Shown one piece after another: positions 35,305 to 45,001 of a DNA stretch of 64,000 nt. The number at the start of each line of letters is the position of its first letter. The first letter of the stretch is position 1. The translations under genes and the position numbers were made by a program. Below the pieces are notes generated by a model, which was not told the origin of the DNA, searched no databases, and worked only from the letters and a program-made list of their open reading frames with translations. This DNA is from Rhodobacteraceae bacterium EL53. Its GTDB lineage: Bacteria; Pseudomonadota; Alphaproteobacteria; Rhodobacterales; Rhodobacteraceae. The stretch lies in contig OMPR01000017.1 in NCBI GenBank assembly GCA_900313015.1, forward strand, positions 279,512 through 343,511, in the 5' to 3' direction.

Positions 35305-36339
35305 ATGAAATTTCTCGATCTTGCAAAGGTCTACATTCGATCCGGGGCCGGCGGCGGCGGTTGCGTCAGTTTTCGGCGTGAAAAGTTTATGGAATATGGC
35401 GGCCCTGACGGTGGGGACGGCGGTACAGGTGGCTCTGTCTGGGCCGAGGTTGTTGATGGGCTGAATACGCTGATCGATTTCCGATATCAGCAACATTTTT
35501 TTGCTAATAATGGCCAACCCGGAAAGGGACAGCAGCGTACGGGTAAAGATGGTGATGACATCATTTTGCGCGTCCCTGTTGGCACTGAAATTCTGGATGA
35601 AGACCAAGAAACCGTCATTGCGGATTTGACCGAAGTTGGTCAACGCTTTTTGTTGGCACGTGGCGGGAACGGCGGGTTTGGCAACCTCCACTTCAAATCA
35701 TCGACCAACCAAGCGCCGCGGCGTTCAAACCCTGGTCAAGAAGCGGTTGAACGGACCCTATGGCTGCGACTTAAGCTTATTGCGGATGTGGGGTTGTTGG
35801 GGCTGCCTAACGCCGGGAAATCGACCTTTTTGGCGGCAACGTCCAATGCGCGTCCAAAAATCGCGGATTACCCCTTTACGACCCTTCACCCAAATTTGGG
35901 TGTTGTTGGCATCGATGGTGTCGAGTTCGTGATTGCGGATATTCCGGGCTTGATCGCTGGCGCACACGAAGGGCGCGGGATCGGAGATCGGTTCTTGGGT
36001 CACGTCGAACGGTGTGCCGTGTTGCTTCACCTCGTGGATGGCACGTCGGAAACCGTCGCAGAGGATTACCATACCATCATCGGCGAACTCGAAGCCTATG
36101 GTGGGCATTTAGCGGACAAGTCTCGCATCACTGTGCTCAATAAGATTGACGCTTTGGACGAAGTTGAACTCGCCGAGGCCAAAGCAGAACTTGAAGAGGC
36201 AGTCGGTGCGCCTGTGATGGTCATGTCCGGTGTCGCACATCAGGGCGTTCCTGAGGTTTTGCGTGCCTTGAGGTCAGAAATTGACGAAGATCGCCTGCGC
36301 CACAAACCCGTTGAGGAGGCCCCTAAGTGGCATCCCTAA
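35305..36339 (+). CDS. obg: GTPase Obg/CgtA
   Basis: An essential GTPase linked to 50S assembly and stress. The glycine-rich Obg domain covers residues 1-157 ([27 protein letters not shown]). The G domain has G1 GLPNAGKST (166-174), switch [13 protein letters not shown]3 DIPG (212-215) and G4 NKID. The 344-residue length lacks the C-terminal OCT domain of some Gram-positive forms, as usual for alphaproteobacteria. It follows the L21-L27 region in the conserved order and overlaps proB by 13 bases. Confidence 0.97.
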   Translation: MKFLDLAKVYIRSGAGGGGCVSFRREKFMEYGGPDGGDGGTGGSVWAEVVDGLNTLIDFRYQQHFFANNGQPGKGQQRTGKDGDDIILRVPVGTEILDEDQETVIADLTEVGQRFLLARGGNGGFGNLHFKSSTNQAPRRSNPGQEAVERTLWLRLKLIADVGLLGLPNAGKSTFLAATSNARPKIADYPFTTLHPNLGVVGIDGVEFVIADIPGLIAGAHEGRGIGDRFLGHVERCAVLLHLVDGTSETVAEDYHTIIGELEAYGGHLADKSRITVLNKIDALDEVELAEAKAELEEAVGAPVMVMSGVAHQGVPEVLRALRSEIDEDRLRHKPVEEAPKWHP

Positions 36340-37433
36340 AACAGGCCAAACGCTTGGTGGTCAAAATTGGATCGGCCTTGCTTGTTGACCGTAACACCGG
36401 GGCGTTGCGGTCGGAATGGCTGCATTCACTGGCAGAAGATGTTACTTGGCTCAAGTCATTGGGCACGGATGTGATTTTGGTGTCTTCGGGGTCTATCGCC
36501 CTTGGACGGGGTGTTCTTGGATTACCCGCTGTAGAGCTACCCTTGGAGCAATCCCAAGCGGCCGCGGCAGTGGGGCAAATTCGACTGGCGCGCGCTTATG
36601 AGGAGGCGCTGGCCCCTCATGGTATCAAAACCGCACAAATCCTCGTCACGCTCGAAGACAGCGCAGATCGACGTCGGTATTTAAATTCTCGGGCCACCAT
36701 GGAAACCTTGCTAGGCTTAGGTGTGGTTCCCATCGTGAATGAGAATGACACTATCGCCACGGATGAGATCCGGTATGGCGACAATGATCGGCTGGCTGCA
36801 CAGGTTGCGGTCACCGTTGGGGCGGATCAATTGATCCTTTTGTCCGATGTTGACGGTTTTTACACGGGCAATCCCGTCGAAGATCCAACCGCAACCCGGT
36901 ATGACGAAATTCACGAGATCACGCCTGAAATCGAAGCCATGGCCGGTGATGCGGGATCTGGTTTGTCCAAAGGTGGGATGAAAACAAAACTGCTTGCGGC
37001 CAAGATGGCAACGGTGGCGGGGTGTGATATGGCGATCACCGAAGGTTCGCCTCTCAACCCACTGAAAACACTCGAAGACGGTGCTAATTCCACCTGGTTT
37101 GGCGCCACCGAAGATCCGCAAGCGGCCCGCAAACGATGGATTGCTGCCATGAAGCCTCGCGGTGAGCTACACGTGGACGCGGGTGCTGCTCAGGCCCTTG
37201 GGAATGGGAAAAGTCTTTTGCCTGCGGGCGTTGCCAAGGTGACCGGAAAATTCGGTCGCGGGGATCCGGTTGCGATTGTTGGACCGGATCAGCGTATTCT
37301 GGGGCAGGGCTTGACGCGCTACACCGTACAGGAAGCCCGAGCCATTAAGGGGCGCAAATCTGCGGACATCGAACCAACGCTTGGGTACCCGGGACGCGCA
37401 GCTTTGATCCATCGCGACGACATGGCGCTGTAA
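36327..37433 (+). CDS. proB: Glutamate 5-kinase
   Basis: First step of proline synthesis, ATP-dependent phosphorylation of glutamate. The 368-residue protein has the amino-acid-kinase domain ([50 protein letters not shown]) and a C-terminal PUA domain from about residue 275. It starts at GTG 36327 within the end of obg, so it is coupled to it. proA follows after about 80 bases. Proline feedback inhibition is expected from the family. Confidence 0.96.
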   Translation: MASLKQAKRLVVKIGSALLVDRNTGALRSEWLHSLAEDVTWLKSLGTDVILVSSGSIALGRGVLGLPAVELPLEQSQAAAAVGQIRLARAYEEALAPHGIKTAQILVTLEDSADRRRYLNSRATMETLLGLGVVPIVNENDTIATDEIRYGDNDRLAAQVAVTVGADQLILLSDVDGFYTGNPVEDPTATRYDEIHEITPEIEAMAGDAGSGLSKGGMKTKLLAAKMATVAGCDMAITEGSPLNPLKTLEDGANSTWFGATEDPQAARKRWIAAMKPRGELHVDAGAAQALGNGKSLLPAGVAKVTGKFGRGDPVAIVGPDQRILGQGLTRYTVQEARAIKGRKSADIEPTLGYPGRAALIHRDDMAL

Positions 37434-37514
37434 ACCGATCCTCTCAATTGCTTTCTCTTTTCTTTCTGGCGGCATAACGTTCAGTTGCCCCAACTCAGAC
37501 CTAAGGCGCACAAT

Positions 37515-38777
37515 ATGAAAGATCTCAATAACATTCCCGCCCTGATGGCCGACATTGGAACGCGGGCCAAAGAAGCCTCAAAAGATTTGGCCTTTGCCTC
37601 TGCTGAACGCAAACACGCGGCCCTGATTGCAGCGGCTGATGCCGTGTGGCGCAACCGTGCAGATATCATTACCGCCAACGCCAAAGATCTTGATTTTGGG
37701 CGTGACAAAGGGTTGAGCACGGCAATGATGGACCGCCTGATGCTCGACGAAGCCCGCATTCAGGGGATGGTTGATGGTTTGCGCACCGTCGCCGAACAAG
37801 CTGACCCTGTGGGTGAGATTCTGGCTGAATGGGATATGTCATCAGGGTTGAACATCCAGCGTGTTCGCACGCCATTGGGTGTAATTGGTGTGATCTACGA
37901 AAGCCGCCCCAATGTAACAGCTGATGCCGGGGCCCTGTGTCTAAAATCAGGGAATGCTGTCATACTGCGAGGTGGATCTGAAAGCTTCCATTCTTCAGGT
38001 GCAATCCATGCGTGTTTGGTCGAAGGGCTCAAGACTGCAGGCCTGCCTGAAGGAGCCATTCAATTGGTGCCAACACGGGATCGCGCCGCTGTTCAAGAGC
38101 TGTTGACGATGACCGATACCGTTGACGTGATTGTACCGCGCGGCGGTAAAGGGCTGGTCGGGCTGGTTCAACGCGAAGCCCGCGTGCCGGTTTTTGCCCA
38201 TCTCGAAGGTATCGTGCACATTTACATCGACAAAGCTGCGGATTTGCAAAAAACGATGGACGTGGTGTTGAACGCCAAAACGCGGCGCACCGGGATCTGT
38301 GGAGCGGCCGAATGTTTGCTTGTACACCAAGATGTCGTTGACACTATTGGGCACGATGTCGTGGCAGCAATGGTTGCCGCAGGCGTGGATGTTCACGCCC
38401 AAGGCGCGTTGGCGCTGGACGGAACGACACCAGCGAGTGATGCGGATTGGGGGCAAGAATTCCTTGATATGATCATCGCGGCCAAACCTGTTGCAGACGT
38501 TGACGACGCGATCAATCACATCCGCGCTTATGGTTCAAACCATACGGATTGCATTTTGACCGAAGACAACTCAACCGCAGCTCGGTTCTTTGAACGTCTC
38601 GATAGTGCGATTTTGATGCACAACGCTTCAACCCAGTTTGCAGATGGCGGTGAATTCGGGATGGGTGCAGAAATCGGCATTGCAACAGGCAAAATGCATG
38701 CACGCGGACCCGTTGGGGCGGCACAACTCACCAGCTTTAAATATCTGGTGCGTGGAAACGGGACAGTTCGCCGTTAA
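37515..38777 (+). CDS. proA: Glutamate-5-semialdehyde dehydrogenase (gamma-glutamyl phosphate reductase)
   Basis: Second step of proline synthesis: reduces glutamyl-5-phosphate with NADPH. The 420-residue aldehyde-dehydrogenase-fold protein has the catalytic cysteine in [10 protein letters not shown] (Cys262), [12 protein letters not shown] and [12 protein letters not shown]. The start ATG 37515 is preferred; the frame opens earlier at 37485 without a binding site. It closes the obg-proB-proA run, with a terminator after it. Confidence 0.96.
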   Translation: MKDLNNIPALMADIGTRAKEASKDLAFASAERKHAALIAAADAVWRNRADIITANAKDLDFGRDKGLSTAMMDRLMLDEARIQGMVDGLRTVAEQADPVGEILAEWDMSSGLNIQRVRTPLGVIGVIYESRPNVTADAGALCLKSGNAVILRGGSESFHSSGAIHACLVEGLKTAGLPEGAIQLVPTRDRAAVQELLTMTDTVDVIVPRGGKGLVGLVQREARVPVFAHLEGIVHIYIDKAADLQKTMDVVLNAKTRRTGICGAAECLLVHQDVVDTIGHDVVAAMVAAGVDVHAQGALALDGTTPASDADWGQEFLDMIIAAKPVADVDDAINHIRAYGSNHTDCILTEDNSTAARFFERLDSAILMHNASTQFADGGEFGMGAEIGIATGKMHARGPVGAAQLTSFKYLVRGNGTVRR

Positions 38778-38788
38778 AAAGCTTATGG

Positions 38789-38821
38789 GCAGCACCCGAT
38801 CACAGGCCGGGTGCTGCTTTT
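38789..38821 (+). terminator. Intrinsic terminator after proA
   Basis: Perfect 10-base stem GCAGCACCCG (38789-38798) with CGGGTGCTGC (38808-38817), a 9-base loop and TTTT at 38818-38821. It overlaps the end of the convergent chpT. Confidence 0.9.
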
Positions 38822-39416
38822 AAAACCGAATTGTCACGCTTGTATCAGTGATATCGGTTGAGACTGCCCGGCCAAGTTCAGCTGCATAGAGTGGCAGCAG
38901 CGCAAACTGTACCTGTGCGGGGGTCACGTTTTGAGCATTCTCTGACGAGGTTAGGCCAGTCCACAGGGCGGGATCGATTTTTAGCTTATCCGCCGTCCCC
39001 ATGATCATCCACTTTCCAGCATCACACATGAGATGCACTGTCCCGCCAAAGGGCATGGCTGTTTCACAGCATTGCAAAGCCAAAAAAGCCAATCGCACCT
39101 CAGATCTTGGGTGGGAACCTTGTGATGACCATTGTGTAACCAAACGACTGCCGGTGCTCAAATCTTGCAAAACGCCTACAACTTCGGCGCGTCCCACAGG
39201 TTGTTCGCTGGCTGCACCATAAGCGATACGGAAAAATCGGATTCGCGCCCCAGCGTTGCCAACACTGTCTGAAATAAGATCCATTTCAGGGCCTTGGGTG
39301 TTTCCACCAATGCCCAGCAGCTCCAACCCGTTGTTTATTGCCCCAATGGGGCTGATCAGATCATGACAGATCCGAGAACCAATTAATGCCGCCAGGTTGA
39401 CGTTGCTTTCACCCAT
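38820..39416 (-). CDS. chpT: Histidine phosphotransferase ChpT
   Basis: Relays phosphate from the CckA kinase to the cell-cycle regulators CtrA and CpdR. The 198-residue protein opens with an H-box, GSRICHDLISPIGAINNGLELL, where His18 is the phosphorylated residue. The rest is a degenerate histidine-kinase ATPase-like domain, ending PLYAAELGRAVSTDI. In roseobacters this phosphorelay governs motility, gene-transfer-agent release and cell division. It is divergent from the small DUF3553 gene. Confidence 0.85.
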   Translation of the reverse strand: MGESNVNLAALIGSRICHDLISPIGAINNGLELLGIGGNTQGPEMDLISDSVGNAGARIRFFRIAYGAASEQPVGRAEVVGVLQDLSTGSRLVTQWSSQGSHPRSEVRLAFLALQCCETAMPFGGTVHLMCDAGKWMIMGTADKLKIDPALWTGLTSSENAQNVTPAQVQFALLPLYAAELGRAVSTDITDTSVTIRF

Positions 39417-39464
39417 GCGTTACCTCCTACTCGTGTGTCCATCCCCATCGGCGAGGAGCCGAAT

Positions 39465-39647
39465 ATGACAGACCTTAATGCCATCCTTGCACCTGGCATG
39501 TTCGTGCGCCATCCCGATTTCGATGAATGGGGGATTGGCCAAGTCCAATCCAACATCGGTGGCAAAATCACCGTGAATTTCCGCGATCAAGGAAAGGTCG
39601 TGATTGATGGCGCGCGCATCGCCTTGTTGCCTGTCTTTGATCCGTGA
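39465..39647 (+). CDS. DUF3553 family small protein
   Basis: A 60-residue protein containing GMFVRHPDFDEWGIGQVQSNIGGKITVNFRDQGK split over a beta-rich SH3-like unit. This matches DUF3553, often found free-standing or attached to UvrD-type helicases, where it may bind DNA or protein. GAGGAG precedes ATG 39465. It is divergent from chpT with a 48-base gap. The function is unknown. Confidence 0.8.
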   Translation: MTDLNAILAPGMFVRHPDFDEWGIGQVQSNIGGKITVNFRDQGKVVIDGARIALLPVFDP

Positions 39648-39755
39648 AACTGGTTGATGAAAGGTTAACGCCGATATGGAAGTTGTGGTGATGTGTTGCC
39701 AATTCCGACAAGACTGAGGTATCAGCAGGCAACCTCTCTGATGTAGTGAAATCCT

Positions 39756-40511
39756 ATGGCGACTGACGGTCCTAATATTACCATCAAAATCGCCCAAACC
39801 GATGAAGAGCTGCGCGCAGCGCAGCGCTTGCGCTATGATGTTTTTGTTAAGGAACTCGGCGGCGGCGGAGAGATGGTCGATCATGACCAAAGGTTAGAGC
39901 AAGATCGCTTTGACCCTTTCTTTGACCACATGCTTGCGACGGACATCAATACAGGTGAGGTAATTGGTGTGTATCGACTGTTGCGAGCGGAACAAGCACT
40001 GGCGATGGGGCAGTTCTATTCCGAAGACGAATATGATTTGACTTCGCTTAGAAACAGTGGCCGTAAACTTTTGGAATTGGGACGTTCCTGTTTGCACCCA
40101 GATTATCGCGGTGGCACGGCGATGTTTCATTTGTGGACTGGTCTGGCCCAATATGTTGCCCAACACGAGATCGAAATTCTGTTTGGGGTCGCCAGCTTTC
40201 ATGGGACTGACCTTAACGATTTGGCACAACCGCTTTCAATGTTGCACCACAACCATCTTGCACCCGAAGAGCTGCGCGTCCGCACTCAGCCAGACCATTA
40301 TGTGGACATGAACAGGCTTGCAGTCATGGACTTGGATCGCCGCGAGGCAATGCGACAGGTTCCAGCGTTGATCAAGGCGTATCTACGTTTAGGGGGATTT
40401 GTAGGTGATGGTGCGTTTTTGGATCATGCCTTTAACACCACAGATGTCTGTTTGGTTTTGGACACAAACCGAATGAATGCCCGCCAACGCCGTATCTATG
40501 GTGGGACTTAA
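39756..40511 (+). CDS. olsB: L-ornithine N-acyltransferase
   Basis: Adds a 3-hydroxyacyl chain from acyl-ACP to the amino group of ornithine to form lyso-ornithine lipid. The 251-residue protein is a GNAT-like acyl-ACP transferase with LRYDVFVKELG near the N-terminus and LELGRSCLHPDYRGGTAMFHLW, the pattern of the OlsB/hemolysin-acyltransferase group. olsA starts two bases later, so the two steps are encoded together. A glutamine-lipid enzyme (GlsB) is the close alternative; adjacency to olsA favours OlsB. Confidence 0.85.
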   Translation: MATDGPNITIKIAQTDEELRAAQRLRYDVFVKELGGGGEMVDHDQRLEQDRFDPFFDHMLATDINTGEVIGVYRLLRAEQALAMGQFYSEDEYDLTSLRNSGRKLLELGRSCLHPDYRGGTAMFHLWTGLAQYVAQHEIEILFGVASFHGTDLNDLAQPLSMLHHNHLAPEELRVRTQPDHYVDMNRLAVMDLDRREAMRQVPALIKAYLRLGGFVGDGAFLDHAFNTTDVCLVLDTNRMNARQRRIYGGT

Positions 40512-40513
40512 GA

Positions 40514-41365
40514 ATGGCACCCCTTTGGGATAGCGAGGAAGCCGCAGAACCAATCGTTATCGGACCGCTGGGATGGGCTTTGGTCATCCTGCGCGGTGTG
40601 CCGCTAGGGGGGCTGGTCTTTGGCGGGTTGATAATATTGCTGTTGATTCGACTAGTTGAACGCCCAATCTGCGGACTTCACCGCCCCGTCACACCGTTCA
40701 TTACTCAATTTGTGTGCCGGAATGCGTTTCGGATTCTGGGAATTGGTTACAAGACCACCGGTGAATTGATGATACAACGCGGAGCCGTGGTCGCAAATCA
40801 TACGTCGTGGCTGGATATCTTTGCGCTCAATGCCCGCAAGAGGATTTACTTTGTGTCCAAATCCGAAGTCGCAAACTGGCCCGGAATTGGGTGGTTGGCG
40901 CGCGCTACTGGTACCGTGTTCATCGAGCGTAACCCAAAGAAAGCGCGGGAACAGACAGAAGTTTTCGAAAATCGCCTGAAAGCAGGGCACAAGTTGTTGT
41001 TTTTTCCCGAAGGAACGTCGACAGACGGGTTGAGAGTTCTCCCTTTTAAAACAACCCTGTTTGCTGCGTTCTTTTCAGAACAACTCCGTGAAATCATGTA
41101 CGTTCAGCCGGTTTCTGCGGTGTTTCATGCACCTCAGGGAGAACCTGATCGGTTCTATGGGTGGTGGGGCGATATGGAGTTCGCACCCCATCTTCTTAAA
41201 ACTCTTGCGGCGCAACGGCAGGGGTGGGTAGAGCTCATTTATCACAGCCCCGCCAAGGTTTCCGATTTTGACAATCGAAAAGCACTCGCCGCTCATTGCG
41301 AAGCAGCGGTCCGTCACGCCCACACATTGGCGCGCGTAGATAGGAAAGAAACCGGCAAAGAGTGA
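40514..41365 (+). CDS. olsA: Lyso-ornithine lipid O-acyltransferase
   Basis: A PlsC-type acyltransferase that adds the second chain to lyso-ornithine lipid. The 283-residue protein has a hydrophobic N-terminal anchor (residues 19-46), the catalytic NHTSWLD box (His96, Asp101) and FFPEGTS (163-169). In roseobacters OlsA also serves phosphatidic-acid and glutamine-lipid synthesis. It is coupled to olsB. Confidence 0.85.
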   Translation: MAPLWDSEEAAEPIVIGPLGWALVILRGVPLGGLVFGGLIILLLIRLVERPICGLHRPVTPFITQFVCRNAFRILGIGYKTTGELMIQRGAVVANHTSWLDIFALNARKRIYFVSKSEVANWPGIGWLARATGTVFIERNPKKAREQTEVFENRLKAGHKLLFFPEGTSTDGLRVLPFKTTLFAAFFSEQLREIMYVQPVSAVFHAPQGEPDRFYGWWGDMEFAPHLLKTLAAQRQGWVELIYHSPAKVSDFDNRKALAAHCEAAVRHAHTLARVDRKETGKE

Positions 41366-41526
41366 ATATCACTTGTACCCGTTTCAGACCTGTCGTATAC
41401 GCGCGCCATTCAAACCCGCAGGCGGGGTTTGGGTCTGTTCAGGGGAGACATCCTTGACGTGACCGCCGGTTGGAGCATCCGCTCTGAACCCCCGCCGAGG
41501 CGCAAACCGGAAAAAGGATATTGAGC

Positions 41527-42300
41527 ATGGCTCTTCCCGAGTTCACATTGCGTCAGCTGCTCGAAGCTGGCGTTCACTTTGGTCACCAGACACAGCGCTG
41601 GAACCCACGCATGGCACCATACATCTATGGTGCGCGTAACGGCATCCACATCATGGATCTGACACAGACTGTTCCTATGCTGGACCAGGCTCTGACTGTC
41701 ATCCGCGAAACTGTTGCCAAAGGTGGCCGCGTTCTGTTCGTTGGCACTAAGCGTCAGGCGGCACAGCCAGTTGCAGAAGCAGCTGAAAAGTCGGCTCAGT
41801 ACTACATGAACCACCGTTGGCTCGGCGGCACCATGACCAACTGGAAAACTGTTTCCCAGTCGATCAACCGCCTGAAGCAAATCGACGAAGCCATGGAAGG
41901 CGGCGCCGAGGGTCTGACCAAAAAAGAACGTTTGGGCATGGAACGTGACCAGACTAAACTCGAAGCTTCCCTGGGCGGTATTCGCGACATGGGCGGTGTT
42001 CCTGACCTGCTGTTCGTCATCGACGTGAAAAAAGAAGCATTGGCCATCGCCGAAGCAAACAAACTGGGAATTCCAGTTGTAGCTGTGGTTGATACCAACT
42101 GCTCGCCCGACGGTGTTGATTTCATCATCCCAGGCAACGACGATGCGGCACGCGCAATCGCTCTGTACTGTGACTTGGCTGCGCGCGCAGCTCTGGACGG
42201 CATGTCCGCTCAGCTGGGCGCTGCTGGCGTCGATCTGGGTGCAATGGAAGACGCGCCTGTCGAAGAAGTTCTGGCCGAAGAAGCTCCTGCAGAAGCTTAA
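41527..42300 (+). CDS. rpsB: 30S ribosomal protein S2
   Basis: A 257-residue S2 with [22 protein letters not shown] at its start, [13 protein letters not shown] and [13 protein letters not shown], and an acidic C-terminal tail ([12 protein letters not shown]). The start is ATG 41527, with AAAGGA upstream; TTG 41521 is less likely. The 160-base leader has a GC-rich hairpin near 41412-41430 and may hold the S2 autoregulatory site. tsf follows in the usual order. Confidence 0.97.
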   Translation: MALPEFTLRQLLEAGVHFGHQTQRWNPRMAPYIYGARNGIHIMDLTQTVPMLDQALTVIRETVAKGGRVLFVGTKRQAAQPVAEAAEKSAQYYMNHRWLGGTMTNWKTVSQSINRLKQIDEAMEGGAEGLTKKERLGMERDQTKLEASLGGIRDMGGVPDLLFVIDVKKEALAIAEANKLGIPVVAVVDTNCSPDGVDFIIPGNDDAARAIALYCDLAARAALDGMSAQLGAAGVDLGAMEDAPVEEVLAEEAPAEA

Positions 42301-42323
42301 TCGCCTGTCACTGATTTGATACA

Positions 42324-42347
42324 TGGGGCAGGGTATGACCTGCCCCA
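42324..42347 (+). terminator. Hairpin between rpsB and tsf
   Basis: Perfect 9-base stem TGGGGCAGG (42324-42332) with CCTGCCCCA (42339-42347) and a 6-base loop. No T run follows, so it may be a partial terminator or attenuator that lowers tsf relative to rpsB, or protect the rpsB mRNA end. Confidence 0.5.
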
Positions 42348-42377
42348 AATCCGTTTTGATTTGAGGAGAGCCAAGAT

Positions 42378-43253
42378 ATGGCAATCACAGCAGCACTCGT
42401 TAAGGAACTGCGCGACAGCACCGGCGCAGGCATGATGGACGCGAAAAAAGCGCTGACCGAAACTGATGGCGACATGGAAGCCGCAGTTGATTGGCTGCGC
42501 ACCAAAGGTCTGGCAAAAGCCGCCAAGAAATCCGGCCGTACCGCCGCCGAGGGTCTTGTGGCCGTCATGGTCGAAGGCACCAAAGGTGTTGCCGTCGAAG
42601 TGAATTCGGAAACCGACTTTGTTGGTAAGAACGCCGAATTCCAGGAAATGGTTGCAGGTATTGCTACGGCAGCTCTGGGTGTGTCCGACATCGACGCGCT
42701 GAAAGCCGCGGACATGGGCGGCAAATCCGTCGAAGCGACCATCACCGACAAGATCGCCACAATTGGCGAAAACATGTCTGTACGCCGCATGGCTGCGTTG
42801 GAAGGTGACGTTGTTGTATCCTATGTACACAATGCCGCAGCCACAGGCATGGGTAAAATCGGTGTTCTGGTTGCCCTGAAAGGCGGCGACGACGCACTGG
42901 GCAAGCAGATTGCGATGCACATCGCCGCCGTAAACCCTGCCGCTCTGTCCGAAGCTGACATGGACGCCGACGTCATCGAGAAAGAAAAGCAGGTCCAGAT
43001 GGACATCGCTCGTGAATCTGGCAAACCAGAGCAGGTGATCGAAAAGATGATCGTTGGCCGGATGAAGAAATTCGTTGCCGAAGCGACTCTGTTAAACCAG
43101 GCGTTCGTTGTGAACCCTGACCTGACTGTTGGTGCTGCTGCTGCCGAAGCAGACGCAGAAATCACTGGTTTTGTTCGCCTCGAAGTTGGTGAAGGCATCG
43201 AGAAAAAAGAAGAAGATTTCGCAGCGGAAGTTGCCAAAGTCGCTCAGGGTTAA
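42378..43253 (+). CDS. tsf: Translation elongation factor Ts
   Basis: Guanine-nucleotide exchange factor for EF-Tu. The 291-residue protein has the N-terminal UBA-like domain ([21 protein letters not shown]), the signature ETDFVGKN near residues 80-87, and two core subdomains. GAGGAGAG precedes the start. It ends the rpsB-tsf operon, followed by an intrinsic terminator. Confidence 0.97.
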   Translation: MAITAALVKELRDSTGAGMMDAKKALTETDGDMEAAVDWLRTKGLAKAAKKSGRTAAEGLVAVMVEGTKGVAVEVNSETDFVGKNAEFQEMVAGIATAALGVSDIDALKAADMGGKSVEATITDKIATIGENMSVRRMAALEGDVVVSYVHNAAATGMGKIGVLVALKGGDDALGKQIAMHIAAVNPAALSEADMDADVIEKEKQVQMDIARESGKPEQVIEKMIVGRMKKFVAEATLLNQAFVVNPDLTVGAAAAEADAEITGFVRLEVGEGIEKKEEDFAAEVAKVAQG

Positions 43254-43305
43254 GTTTCTCTGATCCGGTTATCGCCGACGTTCCGCGATAGTCCGCAAGA
43301 TTAAG

Positions 43306-43340
43306 AAAACCGGTTGCATCTTTTGCGGCCGGTTTTTTTT
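43306..43340 (+). terminator. Intrinsic terminator after tsf
   Basis: AAAACCGG (43306-43313) pairs with CCGGTTTT (43329-43336), with an inner GCA/TGC pairing, and is followed by more T (eight in a row at 43333-43340). Confidence 0.9.
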
Positions 43341-43372
43341 GTGTCCCCCAAATAGGCGGTCATAAAGCAAAC

Positions 43373-43398
43373 AAAAAAAGGGCGCGAAAACGCGACCC
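43373..43398 (-). terminator. Minus-strand intrinsic terminator
   Basis: Read on the minus strand, GGGTCGCG and CGCGCCC pair (one bulged T) around TTTT, followed by seven T (43379-43373). It lies about 260 bases past the luxR stop. Confidence 0.8.
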
Positions 43399-43553
43399 GG
43401 ATCAAAACAGGATTGAGATGAGGGACCCCAACGATGGGGATGGATGGAGCCCCTCAATTTTTTCCGGGGCAAGTACGGAACAATACGTACCTAACACCGA
43501 ACAAGAAAGAGTGCCCTGAAATCGCAGGGGTCTTTCCCTTTGTCCCCAGGCTA
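43373..43553 (-). ncRNA. Candidate structured small RNA
   Basis: The gap between tsf and luxR contains no convincing gene but a chain of hairpins. In plus coordinates: ACAA/GAAAGA (43501-43510) with TCTTTC/TTGT (43531-43543) around CCCTG/CAGGG (43514-43529); GTACG/CGTAC (43473-43490); GCCCC/GGGGC (43449-43470); CCCCA/TGGGG (43426-43439), the last also able to sit inside TGAGGG/CCCTCA (43419-43456). It ends in a hairpin (43380-43398) followed on the minus strand by seven T. A free small RNA or a structured luxR 3' end are both possible; no clear promoter was found. Confidence 0.45.
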
Positions 43554-43619
43554 AAGCCACCACTCACGGAACTTGAATATATTGCGGCGGCTAGGCTCGT
43601 TTTGAAAGTCATGTATTCC

Positions 43620-43632
43620 TTACCCTGGGTAA
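43620..43632. promoter_or_regulatory. Palindrome TTACCC-T-GGGTAA downstream of luxR
   Basis: A perfect 6-base inverted repeat around one T, 28 bases beyond the luxR stop and upstream of the candidate small RNA. It could be a regulator site for that RNA, but this is unsupported beyond the symmetry. Confidence 0.25.
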
Positions 43633-43659
43633 CCTACCGGCAAAAGCAGTCAAAATGGG

Positions 43660-44415
43660 TCAGGCTTCCATGATAAACATCTGGTTGTGCAATGCGGCTT
43701 TCAGCACCGCTTGGGCTGTTGTTTCCACTGACAGGGATTCCCGCGCCAGCCTCAGATGCTTTTCTACAGTGGCGGATGTGAGCCCCATAAGTAGCGCGAT
43801 ATCTTGCGTCGTTTTACCGTCTCCGACCCACTCTAGCGCCTCGCGTTGACGCTTTGTTAGTGCTCGATTGGGTGCGCTATAAGGAAGAGTCAGGATCTTG
43901 AGATGTGCAACATTGTTCATCAGCAAGATGTCTTGACCACGTTCTGCCCAAATCGCATCCAGTTCTTCTTGGGTAATCCCAACTTGAGCACAAAGTGAGA
44001 TGGCCCCCTTGGACCGTTGGGAAACGGAATTGAAACTGACAGTGTAGCCAACGGTTACACCTTTGCTCAGGTTAAAATCATAAACCTGCTGCTCTTTCTT
44101 TCCTAGGGCCTGCTGGGACATCAGCCGCCCGATCATGGCCCAGCTTGCCGCACCATCGTTGTCCAATGCCCATCTCAGCATGGGGGCGTGGAAATACAGC
44201 CCCGAATGCAGAAACCCGTCGATATAGTCCTGACTATGGTTGGTCAGGATCACGAAATCTTCAGGATCACCCAAAGAGGTTTCAGTACGGTGTTGTGTAC
44301 AACCATACAGGAGGCGGTCAAACCCATACTCGGCCATCTGTTCGGTGTGAGCTGCCCAAAGCTCTTCGAGCGTTGTCGTATAACTGATGAATTGAAGGTA
44401 TTCACTGAGCGTCAT
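43660..44415 (-). CDS. LuxR-family regulator with autoinducer-binding-type domain (LuxR solo)
   Basis: A 251-residue regulator with an N-terminal domain of the autoinducer-binding fold and a C-terminal LuxR helix-turn-helix (LTKRQREALEWVGDGKTTQDIALLMGL split, then SATVEKHLRLARESL). No luxI is present nearby. Residues that contact acyl-homoserine lactones in TraR (Trp57, Tyr61, Asp70) appear replaced by Tyr64, Phe68 and Ala77, while the Trp85 equivalent (Trp92) is kept, so the ligand may differ. ATG 44415 lies inside the end of aroQ (14-base overlap), so the two are coupled. Confidence 0.85.
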   Translation of the reverse strand: MTLSEYLQFISYTTTLEELWAAHTEQMAEYGFDRLLYGCTQHRTETSLGDPEDFVILTNHSQDYIDGFLHSGLYFHAPMLRWALDNDGAASWAMIGRLMSQQALGKKEQQVYDFNLSKGVTVGYTVSFNSVSQRSKGAISLCAQVGITQEELDAIWAERGQDILLMNNVAHLKILTLPYSAPNRALTKRQREALEWVGDGKTTQDIALLMGLTSATVEKHLRLARESLSVETTAQAVLKAALHNQMFIMEA

Positions 44416-44860
44416 TGGATCGCTTCTTTCCAAGATGCTCAACCAGAGCGTCTAGTGCCAAAATATACCCATGTGCCCCGAACCCGCAGATTTGCCCAAC
44501 GGCTACGGGTGCAATGTAGGATCGGTGGCGAAAAGGTTCGCGAGCGTGAATGTTTGACAGGTGGACTTCTATCAATGGCAACTCTACCGAAGCAATGGCA
44601 TCCATCAGGGCGATCGACGTATGAGTGTAGGCGCCAGCGTTCAGAACAAGACCATCCTGAACGCCTCTGGCAGCATGGATCGTATCGATCAATGTGCCTT
44701 CGTGATTGGACTGCTTGCATTCAACTGCGAAACCCAGTCTCTCTCCGTGGGACGTGCAAGCTGTTTCAACATCCTGAAGCGTCGTGCGTCCGTACACTTC
44801 GGGTTGACGAGTCCCCAACAAATTCAGATTCGGGCCGTTCAAGACCAAAATTCTATTCAT
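44402..44860 (-). CDS. aroQ: 3-dehydroquinate dehydratase, type II
   Basis: Third step of the shikimate pathway. The 152-residue protein has ILVLNGPNLNLLGTRQPEVYG (active-site loop with arginine and tyrosine), NSNHEG-like QSNHEGTLID, NAGAYTHTSIALMDAI and EVHLSNIHAREPFRHRS split over conserved blocks. The start MNRILVL (44860) fits the binding site GGGGA; ATG 44869 is too close to it. luxR overlaps its end. Confidence 0.95.
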   Translation of the reverse strand: MNRILVLNGPNLNLLGTRQPEVYGRTTLQDVETACTSHGERLGFAVECKQSNHEGTLIDTIHAARGVQDGLVLNAGAYTHTSIALMDAIASVELPLIEVHLSNIHAREPFRHRSYIAPVAVGQICGFGAHGYILALDALVEHLGKKRSNDAQ

Positions 44861-45001
44861 AACAGCCATTTCCCCATTCTATGCTGTCATAGTCACCTCG
44901 AAAGGGATCTGTCTAGATTTCCTGACAGAAAGAGGGCGTGTTCCTGCGAAGGTGACGCTAATAAGAAACAGATTCACGCCCTTGAATGGGGTTGTCGAAG
45001 G

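Noticed and set aside
41410-42384. 324-codon minus-strand frame over rpsB
   Set aside because: It is antisense to a conserved ribosomal gene; its length comes from codon bias.
43269-43472. Minus-strand 67-codon frame over the tsf terminator
   Set aside because: It spans two terminators and is an artefact of the gap.
43434-43673. Plus-strand 79-codon frame between tsf and luxR
   Set aside because: It overlaps the luxR end and the hairpin array, with poor start context and no recognisable protein features.
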